DNA of 64,000 nt from Burkholderia ubonensis subsp. mesacidophila (GCF_002097715.1 NZ_CP020738.1:1798001-1862000), one strand, 5' to 3'; positions 16,352 through 25,998 are shown, counted from the first letter of the stretch. The notes: generated from the sequence alone by a model not told the origin. Numbers and translations are program-made.

Positions 16352-17365
16352 CTATTGCTGGGCAAGGCCTGCCTTCAAGGCTTGCCAGAAGCGTGAATCC
16401 TCCATCCCCAGCGCATACATCGACGTCCCGGCCAGCCCGTAGGCATTGACGAGGCTCGTCTTGAGCTTCACGCTGCGCGCATTTTCAGTCCACACCGTGT
16501 GCGTACCGCTACCGTCGTCGGCCGTGTAGCGAAACGTCACCGAGTTGTTCGAGCCGACGTAGCTCGGTGTCACCCCATACTGCTTGACAAGCGCATCGGT
16601 ATCGGCCCAAAAGAGCTGCTTGCCGGAATAGTCGGCACGCCAATCGTAACCGTACGACGGCAGGCCGTTCAGGATCTTGCCCGCCGATACCAGCGAGACG
16701 GCGTAGTCGAGGTCGTTTTCCATCCAGTCGGAGCCTGCGACGGGGCCAGGCGCCCAGGTCGGAATCCGCTCGTCGTAGGTCATGATCTGCAGGTAATCCG
16801 CACCGGCGCCCAGCGCGCGCAGGTCATAGCCGTAGTTGGCCGAATGCGTCTCGTCGACCGTCGAGAATGCCGGTACGCTCACGATGAGCTTGAGCCCTTT
16901 CGCACGCAGCGCTCGGCCCAGCACCTGCACGAAGTTGCTGAAGTTGCTGCGGTCGCCCTGATCGACCGATTCGAAATCGATGTTGATGCCCGCGAATCGA
17001 TTTTTCTGCGCGAACGCGACGAGGTTGCGCACGGCCGTATCGAGGCTCCTGGTCGCCACGTCGTGCGCGATCGATGGACTCCAGTCGGTATCGACATTCG
17101 AGACGCAACCGTATGCGGGAATGCCTTTGGACTTCAGGAAGGCGAGCGCCTGGGTGGACGCCGGATCGCCATTGCCCGTGACGACCCCGTCTTTCGTCAC
17201 GTTGTAGAAATCGACCGAAACGGCATTGAAATTGCCGTAATGGCGGGTCAGCGAATCGTAGTTGTGCGGATAGCCCGAATAATAGGCGAGCACCATCGGT
17301 TCGGCCGATGCGTTGATCGACGCGGCAGACAGGAGGCCCGCAATGCAGGCGACGATACGTTTCAT
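16352..17365 (-). CDS. Secreted GH18 family glycoside hydrolase
   Basis: A 337-residue protein with a signal peptide (MKRIVACIAGLLSAASINASA). The rest is one GH18 TIM barrel: PMVLAYYSGYP at the start, the catalytic strand FAGINIDFESV (Asp130, Glu132), QIMTYDER and a final barrel strand SMYALGMED. The catalytic motif has Asn in place of the second Asp, as in YaaH/SleL-like members that act on peptidoglycan-type or chitin-type sugars. The ATG at 17365 begins the signal peptide; an earlier start adds five residues. A GNAT gene lies about 200 bases upstream on the same strand. Chitinase versus other beta-N-acetylglucosaminidase activity cannot be decided. Confidence 0.9.
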   Translation of the reverse strand: MKRIVACIAGLLSAASINASAEPMVLAYYSGYPHNYDSLTRHYGNFNAVSVDFYNVTKDGVVTGNGDPASTQALAFLKSKGIPAYGCVSNVDTDWSPSIAHDVATRSLDTAVRNLVAFAQKNRFAGINIDFESVDQGDRSNFSNFVQVLGRALRAKGLKLIVSVPAFSTVDETHSANYGYDLRALGAGADYLQIMTYDERIPTWAPGPVAGSDWMENDLDYAVSLVSAGKILNGLPSYGYDWRADYSGKQLFWADTDALVKQYGVTPSYVGSNNSVTFRYTADDGSGTHTVWTENARSVKLKTSLVNAYGLAGTSMYALGMEDSRFWQALKAGLAQQ

Positions 17366-17562
17366 CGTTGTGTTTCCCAAGTGTTCGCAACCGGACAGTG
17401 CGCTGCAATCGAGATGTTGAAATGGATTTCCTCAGCGTCGCTCAGATCCGGGGCCATCGCGGCCCATGGTTTTCGTTGCGATCCAATCCGTCTATATCGG
17501 CCGATTCCCATCGCTCTGTAGTTTCAACGGAGCGTTCCGTCAACGATTGCAGAGACGGACGG

Positions 17563-18006
17563 TCATTGCCCGCCCTCGCCGCTCGACTCCAGCAGCAGGT
17601 ATTCGCCGTCTTCCGCTGCGCCGGCGCCAATCTCGGTAAAGCGGCACGCGCGATAGAACGCAAGGGCCGGCTCGTTGGCGCGCAGGCACTTGAGCCGGTA
17701 GCGCGTCGCAGGCCAGCCCGGCAGCGCGCGCAGCAGGGCCCGGCCGACGCCGCGCCGGTGGTGCGCCCGATCCACGTACAGGTGATGGATGAAATGGTCC
17801 GGCTCCCAGACCGACACGAAGCCGGCGAATCGCCCGCTGTCGTCCTCGGCGAGCAGCAGCCGCTCGCCTTCCGTCTGGTCGTCGAAGTCGGCCAACCGGA
17901 ACGCGTCGCCCGGCTGCCAGAAGAAGGTCTCGCGGCGCGACCGCAGGAACAGCTCGCGCAAGGCCGGTATGTCCCCGGCCACGGCGTCGCGTACTGTGAT
18001 CCTCAT
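17563..18006 (-). CDS. GNAT-family N-acetyltransferase
   Basis: A 147-residue single-domain GNAT. It has the N-terminal strand MRITVRDAVAGDIPALREL, motif A with the acetyl-CoA loop LYVDRAHHRRGVGRALL, and motif B near YRLKCLRANEPALAFYRACRF. The ATG at 18006 has GAGGT about a dozen bases upstream, preferred to the start six codons earlier. The substrate is unknown. It is divergent from the MFS transporter across a 200-bp AT-rich spacer, so the two may share control. Confidence 0.9.
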   Translation of the reverse strand: MRITVRDAVAGDIPALRELFLRSRRETFFWQPGDAFRLADFDDQTEGERLLLAEDDSGRFAGFVSVWEPDHFIHHLYVDRAHHRRGVGRALLRALPGWPATRYRLKCLRANEPALAFYRACRFTEIGAGAAEDGEYLLLESSGEGGQ

Positions 18007-18055
18007 GAATCGATTACCTCGCAATGGTTTTGGTCGCCCGGCGGGCGCATTCTTA

Positions 18056-18083
18056 AATCAACAATAAAAAATATTATTTGATT
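18056..18083. promoter_or_regulatory. AT-rich imperfect palindrome between GNAT and MFS genes
   Basis: AATCAA (18056-18061) and TTGATT (18078-18083) form the outer arms, with AATA/TATT as inner arms around an A-run. The block is nearly pure A+T inside GC-rich DNA. It may be an operator or contain the divergent promoters; no regulator is adjacent. Confidence 0.25.
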
Positions 18084-18212
18084 AATTCGCATCATGCCTT
18101 TCTTTTTCACCGCCGCGCCCTGATCACATTCCGATCAAACGTGCGGTGTGACGATGAACTATATAGATTGCCCGAGCACCGTCCGACAGAACCATCGTTA
18201 CTGGAGACAGGC

Positions 18213-19466
18213 GTGAACACATTGTCCGGACCGGCACGCGCGCTGGATGCAGCAAGCGGTCGGAACACCTTCGTGCTCGTCGCGTTCACCGCATTGACCA
18301 ATCTCGCGGACGGCGTGACCAAGGTCACGCTGCCGCTGATGGCGACCGCCCTCACGCAATCCCCGATGTACGTGTCCGGCGTATCGCTGACGCTTACGCT
18401 GCCGTGGCTGCTCGTCGCGCTGCATGTCGGCGTGCTGGTCGATCGCGCCGATCGCCGCGTGCTGCTGTGGAGCGCCAACGGCATGCGGCTCGCCGCCATC
18501 GCGACGCTCATCCTGCTGTCGCTCTCGAACGGCATCACGCTGCCGGTCCTGTACGCCGGCGGTCTCGCGCTCGGCATCGCCGAAGTGATTGCGCTGACGT
18601 CGGCTGCCGCGCTGATTCCCGACGCTGTCGCGCCCGCCGCACGCGAACGCGCCAATGCGTGGGTCGCCGGCGCGGAGACCGCCTGCAACGAGTTCTGCGG
18701 GCCGCTGGTGGGCGGCCTGCTGCTCGCCGCCGGCACGGCGTTCGCGCTCGGCACGGTGGCGGGTGCGTACCTGATCGGCGCGCTGGTGCTGTTCCTGCTG
18801 ATCGGCCATTTTCGCGTCGCCCGTGCGACCGATGCGCCGCATGAGCCGGTGCGCACGCAGATCGTCGAAGGGCTGCATTGCCTGTGGCGCGAGCCGATCC
18901 TGCGCCTGATGGCGGTCACGCTCACGGTGCTGTGCGCGTGCTGGGGCGCATGGCTCGCGGTCATGCCGCTGTTCGCGACGAAGGTGATGGGCCTCGATGC
19001 GCGCGGTTACGGCGTCATGTTGAGTGCGCTCGGCATCGGCGGCTTCGTCGGCGCGGTCAGCGTCACCGCGCTGAACCGCTGGTTCGGGCGGCGCACGGCG
19101 ATGTTCATCGACCTGTTCGGCACGCTCGCGATGATGGCGATGCCGGTTGTCACTGACAATCTATGGGCGGTGGCGGCAAGTGCATTCGCAGGCGGGCTGG
19201 GCGGCACGCTGTGGACCGTCAACTCGCGCACCATCAGCCAATCGCTCGTTCCCGGGGCGCTGTTCGGACGCTACAACGCCGCGGCTCGCCTGTTCAGCTG
19301 GGGCGCGATGCCGGTCGGCGCGGGGCTCGGCGGGCTGCTCGCCGAGTCCGTCGGGATGCGCGCGGCGCTCGCGGGTTTCGCCGTGGTCACGCTGTTGCTC
19401 GTCGTGCCGTTTTTGCGGGTTGCGACACCGGCGGCGTTGAATGTCGAAGAGAACAGCCCGTGCTGA
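18213..19466 (+). CDS. MFS transporter (EntS/DHA3-like exporter)
   Basis: A 417-residue membrane protein with about 12 hydrophobic helices. It shows the MFS loop-2 motif variant GVLVDRADRRVLLWSANGMRL after helix 2 and a matching RNAMF-type loop RWFGRRTAMFIDLFG in the second half. This arrangement is typical of EntS/enterobactin-exporter-like and multidrug DHA3 transporters. The GTG at 18213 is chosen because GGAG lies 7 bases upstream; the open frame before it contains AT-rich non-coding-like sequence. The substrate is unknown. It converges on the decayed Rhs fragment. Confidence 0.9.
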   Translation: MNTLSGPARALDAASGRNTFVLVAFTALTNLADGVTKVTLPLMATALTQSPMYVSGVSLTLTLPWLLVALHVGVLVDRADRRVLLWSANGMRLAAIATLILLSLSNGITLPVLYAGGLALGIAEVIALTSAAALIPDAVAPAARERANAWVAGAETACNEFCGPLVGGLLLAAGTAFALGTVAGAYLIGALVLFLLIGHFRVARATDAPHEPVRTQIVEGLHCLWREPILRLMAVTLTVLCACWGAWLAVMPLFATKVMGLDARGYGVMLSALGIGGFVGAVSVTALNRWFGRRTAMFIDLFGTLAMMAMPVVTDNLWAVAASAFAGGLGGTLWTVNSRTISQSLVPGALFGRYNAAARLFSWGAMPVGAGLGGLLAESVGMRAALAGFAVVTLLLVVPFLRVATPAALNVEENSPC

Positions 19467-19497
19467 GAGCGCTTCTATCATCCGACGAGGCATCGTA

Positions 19498-19860
19498 CGC
19501 GCCATGAACGATAGCGGATCGTTATTGGCCAACACTGTCCCGCTGCCCCTGTAGATTCGGCGTCGTTCGACGGCAGTTTCGCAACCGGTGGGGAGCGAAC
19601 GACTCGCCCAGTGAGACATATGGGCCAGAAACGTGCAACGAATGGGTCCACGCCGTGGCCCGCAAAAATCCGTTCACGAATATGGGGCGACCCGCCATGC
19701 CTCCCATCCCTACGCCGGCGCCGTCCGCGCTGGCGATGTCGCCCGCAACCGAGAACGCGGGCTTTCCGAACTGCACGCCTTCGGCAATCAACGGCTCGCT
19801 CATCAGATCGGCTTTCGCGCGCTTCAGTTCGGATGCCGTCGCGTTAGCTTGGCACGAGAA
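19498..19860 (-). pseudogene. Decayed fragment of a second Rhs N-terminal (PAAR-like) region
   Basis: Directly after the Rhs stop, in the same frame, the DNA encodes GRPIFVNGFLRATAWTHSLHV and LGESFAP, matching the Rhs protein's own GRPIFVNGLLRATAGTHAYHV and LGEAFVP (about residues 140-170). A frameshift follows, after which GTVLANNDPLSFMA matches the Rhs KTVLANNDPMSYMA. Homology then ends. The piece is therefore a broken second copy of an Rhs/PAAR-like N-terminus, placed where an immunity gene would be expected. The start upstream of 19803 is not defined. Confidence 0.75.
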
Positions 19861-22800
19861 CTAAATCAAGGGGGGGTGCCGCCATGATGATTGCGTCCCA
19901 ACCTGATGCCAGCACGGCTCACCTTCGCACGGCAGTATCTTGTGCCTCAACTCTGGATCATCAGTACCGTTTGGTCTTATATCCAAAATCGGTATGTCGC
20001 CAAAAAAATGCTTGTAATAATTACTGACCAGAGGCTTCGTCTCATTTACGGTTATGTCTATCCCGGCTACGACCCTTGCAAAACGACCACCACTGCTTAG
20101 CTGCCAAGTGTCCACAATGCCAAGGTCCAATATCCCGCTCCTTGGATATGCTTTCTCCTTTCCCTCGGCATTCACATAGGTTGTCGGCACCCGGAAACCA
20201 TTCCGGCCGATAGAAGCTGGTTGCCAGCAAAAGCGATAGCGTCCCTGCAAAAGAGGATTTTCATCATTAGCCTCGATCGCAAACTGCTCAAGGATGGCTT
20301 CTGATTCGTTTTTGGTTGCGCCCCAACTGACCGCTTTATTGCCCGCCTGGGCCATTATTTGAATAATTTTTCGGAAAGTGTCGTCAGCGCTATCCAACCC
20401 CATGGGGTCGGCCCAAGATATGGTGTTGTTGGCATACCGGTAAATGTTCGTAGCAGGCCATATGCCAAGTGGATCCTGGGATACAAATATCCCGACGTGA
20501 CTGTCATAGTACCGGTACCGGTTATAGTGCAATCCCGTTTCCGCATCGAAGTACTGCCCCTGAAACCGGAGCGGTTGGTTGAATTCTTCCAAGGCAGAGC
20601 TTCGGGCGACCGTGCCCCAGGCCGCGTAGTTGCCCGCCCAGACGACCACTCCAAGCGGATCGGTGATCCGGGTTGGCGCACCGTTGGGATCGGAATGAAA
20701 GTAGTACATTTCTGAAGGGGCGCGCGTCGGTCCCGTGTCTTCCCACACGTCGTCATCGCCAGTTGCGTGTCTCGCATTCCGCGTGTCGCTAGCTGGAGGC
20801 CTTGGTGTATCCGTTGCGGATACGCGCCGCATTCCTGCCAGCGGAAAAAATGTCCCAGGATAGTAGATCCACTCCCGCGTTTCGCCATGTAAATGCGTTA
20901 ATCCAGGTAACGCATCTCGCGTATCGACTGGCCGGCTTGGGAATTGAAACTGTGTCGTACGCGCGCTTGAGGGCACATTTGTCGGGAGCTGGACAATGTC
21001 TTCGCCGACCGCCGCAAATTCACCCACCATCGCATCCCCTTCCCAGAAGTAGCAGCTGGTCCGAAGCGATGTTGACCAGGAGGACGCTGACCCTGCCCGG
21101 GAATCGACGTCGCGCTGAATCTCCGTAATCTTCTTTGTGCGTCGATGGAACACGTCGTACCCATAGCGCGTACGAATGCTCAGCGTGCCGCCCGAGTCCA
21201 CCGCATCCGCGGGTGCGCGACGCACTGTCAACGTTTCGATCAACAAGCCGTCACCATCCCAGCGCAGCATCAGCTCCTGTTGCGGATCCTGTTTGCTCAC
21301 GAGGTTGCCGATACAGTCGAACGCATAGTAGCAGCCGTCATGTTCACCTTCCCGGATCCACGTGTCCTGCCCGAAGGCGCCGGTCTGGTTTCCCCGGCGA
21401 ATCCGCGTCTTCAGCAGGTCACCCGCCGGATCGTACAAGAAGCGATGCAGCTTGCCCGTCGGGTCCAGGTGTCCAGTCAACCTGCCCACCGGATCGTACT
21501 GGTAGTGCTCGACACCAAGTTGCGAATCACGCTTTTCGGTCATTTCGCCGTTGGCGTCGTACGCGTATTCGCTGGCGAATAGAAGGCTGGTTCCCGAAAA
21601 CAGCGCTTGTTTCGCCAGCGCCCCCTCGGACGTGTATGAGAGCTCGTGCCGCAGCTCGGTGCCAAGATGCTCGACGCGGATCTGCCCAAGCGCATCGCGC
21701 TCGAATGAGATCGGCGTTGCTTCGTCAATCTGGACCGAGCTGACCACGTCAAACGGGTCATACCTGTAGCGAACCGTATGAGCGATGAACTCACCGCCCG
21801 CGTTGAGTCTGGTCCTGCGTTCGATCCGGTTGCCAGCGGCGTCATACGCATGGGTGATCACGAAGTCGTCGCCCTGCCTTTCCTCGACGACGCGACCAAG
21901 CGCGTCATAAACCCATTCGACGCGGCTGTCTGGATTCTCGGCGACGATCAGGTTGCCGCGGCGATCGTACGAGAACATCTCGGTACGGTCCCCAGCCGGT
22001 TGCCGCGGATCCCGCACACGCTTTTTCACGAGGCGGCCAAGCATATCCCATTCGTAGTCGATCGCCTGCCCCAGCGGATCGATACTGCGCAGCAACTCGC
22101 CCTTCGGGCCATACACGTAGCGCCGCGATTGCCCCCAGTAATCAACCTCCTCCACGATCCGTCCCAACGCATCACGTTTGAGCCGATATAGTTCGCCGCG
22201 CTCGTTGATCACCCCAACCAGTTTCCCCTCGGTGTCGTACTGGTATTCGATCACGCCAACATGCGGCGTCAGTCGTTTGCGCACGTGCCCCAATGCCGAA
22301 TATTCCAGCTGCGTAACCTGGCCATTCGGATCGCGATAGTGCGTCACGTTGCCGCCGGCGTCATATCTGCAAAAGGTTTCCCCTCCCCCCGGCTCGATTG
22401 CCCACGTCAGGTTGCCGTTGCGATCGTATTCATAACGACTCACCTGCCCCAGAGCGTTGACGATCTGGACGATGTTAGCCCGCACATCGTATGTGTAACG
22501 GGTGGTATGGCCAAGCGCATCGGCAACAGCATCAAGATTGCCATCGCGATCGTAAGCGAAGCGGGTCACGGCGCCGCTGGGTCCCGTACGGGCCACAAGC
22601 TGCCCATGCCGGTCGTACTCATAGCGCGTGGTGATCTTTATTGGCGAAGTTTGTTCAAGCAGATTGCCGCGCTCATCCCACGTATAGCGCCACTGCCGGT
22701 CACCCGGCGCGCTCATGCACACGAGTCGGTGGTCCGCGTTGTACCCGACACGGACGAAGCGACCGTCCGGCAGCGTCTGCGCCAGCAGATTGCCGTACGC

Positions 22801-24723
22801 GTCGTACTCCCAGAAGGTCGTGCGCCCGGCAGGGTCGGTTTTTGCGCTTGCGCGCCCCAGCGTGTCGTAGCGGTAACTCCACACACCACCCAGCGGGTCG
22901 ATCTTTGCCACCGGCATGCCGCGCTGGTTCGCCTGCAGGATGGTCATGTAGCCCAGCGAATCGGTCATCCGGGTTTCACGATTTGCGACATCGTAGACAA
23001 AGCGGTAATCGGCAATACCATTGTCGCCCCAGGCGTGTTCGACCCGCCACCCCCCGTCGTCATGCCGCCGGTGACTGTAATAGAACGAGATCCCCCGGGC
23101 GCTCGTGTGACGCACCATACGGTGGCCGTCGTCGTACGCGAAATGATGCGGCTGGCTCATCGCATCCAGCGCGGCAACCAGATTCCCGCTCCGGTCGTGC
23201 TCGTAACCGACAAGCGGATGGGTGCAACCGCCGGCATCGATTAGCGTCAGCGCGGTGAGCAGACTCGCATGACCTCTGGCCTGGTCGCCAGTGCCCGCCT
23301 CACACTCGATCATGCGCCCGGTCGCCTCCTCGCCCTTCAACTCGACCAGGCGCGACAGGCTTTGATCCGGTTCACGCTCGAATACCCACGCGTTTCCGTT
23401 CAGGTCAGCCATCCGCATGACGGGCAACTTCGCCGTGGCGCCTTCCGCGAGCCCCTCCAGCGCGCGTTGCCATTGCGCGGGCAATGAAAACTCATATTCG
23501 ATGCCGCGCGCACGGAGGACCATCTGATCGTCCTGCCTATACAAGGCATAGCCGTATTGCCAGTCATACACTCGCACCGGCCACCCCGCTGCATGCGGCA
23601 TCGCATCGAAAGCCGTCGCGTGATCCAGGAAATATGCCGCCACGCCCATCGAGCCTTCGTGCCGCATCAGTTCGAGTCGAATATCAGCCGGTGTCCGCCA
23701 GCCCACGCCAACAGCGCCGCGCCACGTGTCGTGACTCGCGTAATGCCGAACCCATACGAGCGGCAAGCGCCCCGACAGTGTGAAATCGCGCTGTCGCATG
23801 ACCACTTCGCCGGTGATCATGTCCACCGGATCGGCTCCCAGCACCGTGCAACGCAAAAATCCCGGTTTCAGATGCAGTTTGTCTGCCAGGTTCTTTGCCC
23901 ACCCTGAGCCACGAAACGCCTTGAACAATCCCACTGCCGCCGCCGCCATGTTCATGACCGGCGCCCCGCCCACCAACACCGGCCGCCCCACCGGAATCGG
24001 CAGCATCACCGAACTCGGCATCGAAGGATAGGTCCGTTCCGTATGCGCGCCATTGTGCGAAGGCGGCTCCATGCCGATCGACCAGCAGCTCAGCGCCTGC
24101 AACGCCATGTACGACATCGGATCGTTGTTGGCCAGCACCGTCTTGCTGCCCATGAACGATTCCCCGTCGTTCGACGGCTCCGGATCCTCTGCCGGCGGCG
24201 GCACGAACGCTTCCCCTAGCGGGAAATGCAGCCCTGGAACGTGATACGCGTGCGTCCCGGCCGTGGCCCGCAGCAAACCGTTCACGAAAATGGGCCTGCC
24301 GCTGCTTCCCCCCGCTCCGACGTTGGAGCCAAGATCATTGCTGATGCGGCTCTCGAGCTTCTTGCCCTCTTTCGCAAGGCTCCCCCCCTCCGCAACAACA
24401 GGGTTGTCCTCGATGTCCGGCAGCTTGCCGCTCATCCAGCCGGCCATGTCGTCGACCTTCCGCATCGCCGCGTCGGCCTGGTCCTCGAGCTTCTTCACCT
24501 CGTCGGGATGATCTTCGATGTACTCGATCACCTTCTCCTCGACGATCGTCATCGCAATGCTGCCGACCACGCCCTTCGCGGCCTCGACATACTCGCGCAA
24601 GTCGAGCATGAACCCGACATGCGGATGCGGCAGGAACACCGGCGGCGTCCCCGGCGTGACCAGCACCGAATGAACATCGATCCCGACGACGGGATCCAGA
24701 TGCTTGACAGCCAGCAGTGCCAT
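19861..24723 (-). CDS. PAAR-like/Rhs-repeat T6SS effector with variable C-terminal toxin tip
   Basis: A 1620-residue effector. Residues 1-280 are a PAAR-like, prePAAR-type region (VVGIDVHSVLVTPGTPPVFL; GRPIFVNGLLRATAGTH; GRPVLVGGAPVMNMAAA) that would cap the VgrG spike. Residues about 290-1400 are Rhs/YD repeats (many copies of YDxxGN / YEYDRNGNL) that build a hollow shell. The core ends with YYDSHVGIFVSQDPLGIW and the cleavage-type motif WADPMGL at about 1443. The last 177 residues are the toxin tip, which I do not recognise; no HNH or ADP-ribosylation motif is visible. The tip region (19861-20390) is AT-richer than the core, as expected of swapped tips. The stop follows a run of seven C. 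No immunity gene follows. It is the last gene of the T6SS unit. Confidence 0.93.
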   Translation of the reverse strand: MALLAVKHLDPVVGIDVHSVLVTPGTPPVFLPHPHVGFMLDLREYVEAAKGVVGSIAMTIVEEKVIEYIEDHPDEVKKLEDQADAAMRKVDDMAGWMSGKLPDIEDNPVVAEGGSLAKEGKKLESRISNDLGSNVGAGGSSGRPIFVNGLLRATAGTHAYHVPGLHFPLGEAFVPPPAEDPEPSNDGESFMGSKTVLANNDPMSYMALQALSCWSIGMEPPSHNGAHTERTYPSMPSSVMLPIPVGRPVLVGGAPVMNMAAAAVGLFKAFRGSGWAKNLADKLHLKPGFLRCTVLGADPVDMITGEVVMRQRDFTLSGRLPLVWVRHYASHDTWRGAVGVGWRTPADIRLELMRHEGSMGVAAYFLDHATAFDAMPHAAGWPVRVYDWQYGYALYRQDDQMVLRARGIEYEFSLPAQWQRALEGLAEGATAKLPVMRMADLNGNAWVFEREPDQSLSRLVELKGEEATGRMIECEAGTGDQARGHASLLTALTLIDAGGCTHPLVGYEHDRSGNLVAALDAMSQPHHFAYDDGHRMVRHTSARGISFYYSHRRHDDGGWRVEHAWGDNGIADYRFVYDVANRETRMTDSLGYMTILQANQRGMPVAKIDPLGGVWSYRYDTLGRASAKTDPAGRTTFWEYDAYGNLLAQTLPDGRFVRVGYNADHRLVCMSAPGDRQWRYTWDERGNLLEQTSPIKITTRYEYDRHGQLVARTGPSGAVTRFAYDRDGNLDAVADALGHTTRYTYDVRANIVQIVNALGQVSRYEYDRNGNLTWAIEPGGGETFCRYDAGGNVTHYRDPNGQVTQLEYSALGHVRKRLTPHVGVIEYQYDTEGKLVGVINERGELYRLKRDALGRIVEEVDYWGQSRRYVYGPKGELLRSIDPLGQAIDYEWDMLGRLVKKRVRDPRQPAGDRTEMFSYDRRGNLIVAENPDSRVEWVYDALGRVVEERQGDDFVITHAYDAAGNRIERRTRLNAGGEFIAHTVRYRYDPFDVVSSVQIDEATPISFERDALGQIRVEHLGTELRHELSYTSEGALAKQALFSGTSLLFASEYAYDANGEMTEKRDSQLGVEHYQYDPVGRLTGHLDPTGKLHRFLYDPAGDLLKTRIRRGNQTGAFGQDTWIREGEHDGCYYAFDCIGNLVSKQDPQQELMLRWDGDGLLIETLTVRRAPADAVDSGGTLSIRTRYGYDVFHRRTKKITEIQRDVDSRAGSASSWSTSLRTSCYFWEGDAMVGEFAAVGEDIVQLPTNVPSSARTTQFQFPSRPVDTRDALPGLTHLHGETREWIYYPGTFFPLAGMRRVSATDTPRPPASDTRNARHATGDDDVWEDTGPTRAPSEMYYFHSDPNGAPTRITDPLGVVVWAGNYAAWGTVARSSALEEFNQPLRFQGQYFDAETGLHYNRYRYYDSHVGIFVSQDPLGIWPATNIYRYANNTISWADPMGLDSADDTFRKIIQIMAQAGNKAVSWGATKNESEAILEQFAIEANDENPLLQGRYRFCWQPASIGRNGFRVPTTYVNAEGKEKAYPRSGILDLGIVDTWQLSSGGRFARVVAGIDITVNETKPLVSNYYKHFFGDIPILDIRPNGTDDPELRHKILPCEGEPCWHQVGTQSSWRHPPLI

Positions 24724-24732
24724 TGCGCCCCC

Positions 24733-25998
24733 TCAGCGCCCGCCGCGCAGCGCGGCGACCTTCTCGCTCAGCTCGCCGCGCCGCCGATCGAACGCCCCCA
24801 CCTGCGACACCATCCATTCGACGACGAGCCGCAGGTTGCTGTTCACGCGCATCGATTCGTCGATCATCAGCCCCGCGTCGAGCGCATTGAACCCGGCTTC
24901 GAGCGCATGCTCGCGCTCCCCCGCCCGCTCCCAGCAGACGGCGCTCATGCGCCATGCCTCGACGGTCATCAGCGCATCCTTGGCAGCAGCGGTCGATGCC
25001 GCCGCACGTTCGTAGCAATACGCCGAATGGGCAAAATCCCTGTGCGTCAAATGCACGCTCGCCTCGCCGAACAAACCGTTCGCGACGAGCTTGTGCCCGG
25101 CCGGGTGTCCTGCCTCGACCGCGCGCAGGCCGCTCGCGGCAGCGCACCGATACGCATCGATCGCCCGCTCGCGGTCACGCCATTTCAGATACGCGGCGCC
25201 GGCGATCAGGTGCACGACGACGCACTGGTCGAACCACTGCTCGCGCTCCGCCACCTTCAGCGCCGCCGCGCGCAATTCCTCGAGCCGCGCCGGATGGCCG
25301 CCTTCGATCGTCTCGCTCAACATCACGAACAGGCGCCGGAACTCGCCGCTGGCGCCGCGCTCGCCGGATTCCGCCAGCAGTTCGCGCGGCACGCTCGCCA
25401 TTGCGTAGCGGCCATGCACGACGCGCACGGCCTCCGGATGACGTTGCAGCAGCCCCGCCAGCGGCGCGACGTCGGTGCGCGGCACGACGAAGCGCACGCG
25501 CTCGCCGAGCTTGGGCGAGGCGGCAACGCCTGACAGCAATCCGTCCAGCCAGCGCGACCATGCAGCGTCGTCACGCACGCGCGCCGGCTCCAGCACGAAC
25601 ACCAGCGCCGGAAAGATGTCCGGATGGTGATGCATCAGGCTGTCGGCGACCGTGAGCAGATGCAGCACCGGATTCGCGCCGGCATTGCGCGGCGCCTGCC
25701 AGTCGGCACGCAGCCCCTGCGCATTGGACGCCTCGCGCCGGCTGTCGTAGAACGCGACGAGTTCATCGACCAGCGCTTGCACATAACGCGCTTCGCCGTC
25801 GAAGCCCGCACGCATCGTCCGCACCGCGCACGACGTTTCCTCCTGCACCTGGAAATACAGCCGCACGAGCTGAGCATCGGTCTCGTCGGTCTGCCAGACC
25901 ATCAGCCGCGCGGCCTTGTCCTTTGCGAAACGCATCCAGTCCGTGTGCGCGTCCATGAACCTGCGCTCCACGGGATTCGTCGGTTGCCAGTTCTGCAT
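24733..25998 (-). CDS. Helical protein between vgrG and rhs, possible effector adaptor
   Basis: A 421-residue soluble protein I cannot assign to a named family; it does not look like DUF4123 (Tap), DUF2169 or an EagR chaperone. The N-terminus is RFMDAHTDWMRFAKDKAARL. The middle has FPALVFVLEPARV and VRFVVPRTD, resembling an NTPase-like or Rossmann-like strand pattern. The C-terminal half is helical and TPR-like (ASVHLTHRDFAHSAYCYERA; EAWRMSAVCWERAGEREHA). It lies 14 bases after vgrG and 9 before rhs on the same strand. By position, an adaptor or loading factor that joins the Rhs effector to VgrG is the simplest reading. Gene certain, role inferred. Confidence 0.8.
   Translation of the reverse strand: MQNWQPTNPVERRFMDAHTDWMRFAKDKAARLMVWQTDETDAQLVRLYFQVQEETSCAVRTMRAGFDGEARYVQALVDELVAFYDSRREASNAQGLRADWQAPRNAGANPVLHLLTVADSLMHHHPDIFPALVFVLEPARVRDDAAWSRWLDGLLSGVAASPKLGERVRFVVPRTDVAPLAGLLQRHPEAVRVVHGRYAMASVPRELLAESGERGASGEFRRLFVMLSETIEGGHPARLEELRAAALKVAEREQWFDQCVVVHLIAGAAYLKWRDRERAIDAYRCAAASGLRAVEAGHPAGHKLVANGLFGEASVHLTHRDFAHSAYCYERAAASTAAAKDALMTVEAWRMSAVCWERAGEREHALEAGFNALDAGLMIDESMRVNSNLRLVVEWMVSQVGAFDRRRGELSEKVAALRGGR

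Noticed and set aside
15945..16352. Minus-strand 135-codon open frame
   Set aside because: Composition switches from shadow-like to protein-like and back; treated as debris rather than a gene.
21400..23300. Rhs/YD repeat DNA considered as a CRISPR-like or tandem array
   Set aside because: Repeats are protein-level YD motifs with divergent codons, without regular DNA spacing.
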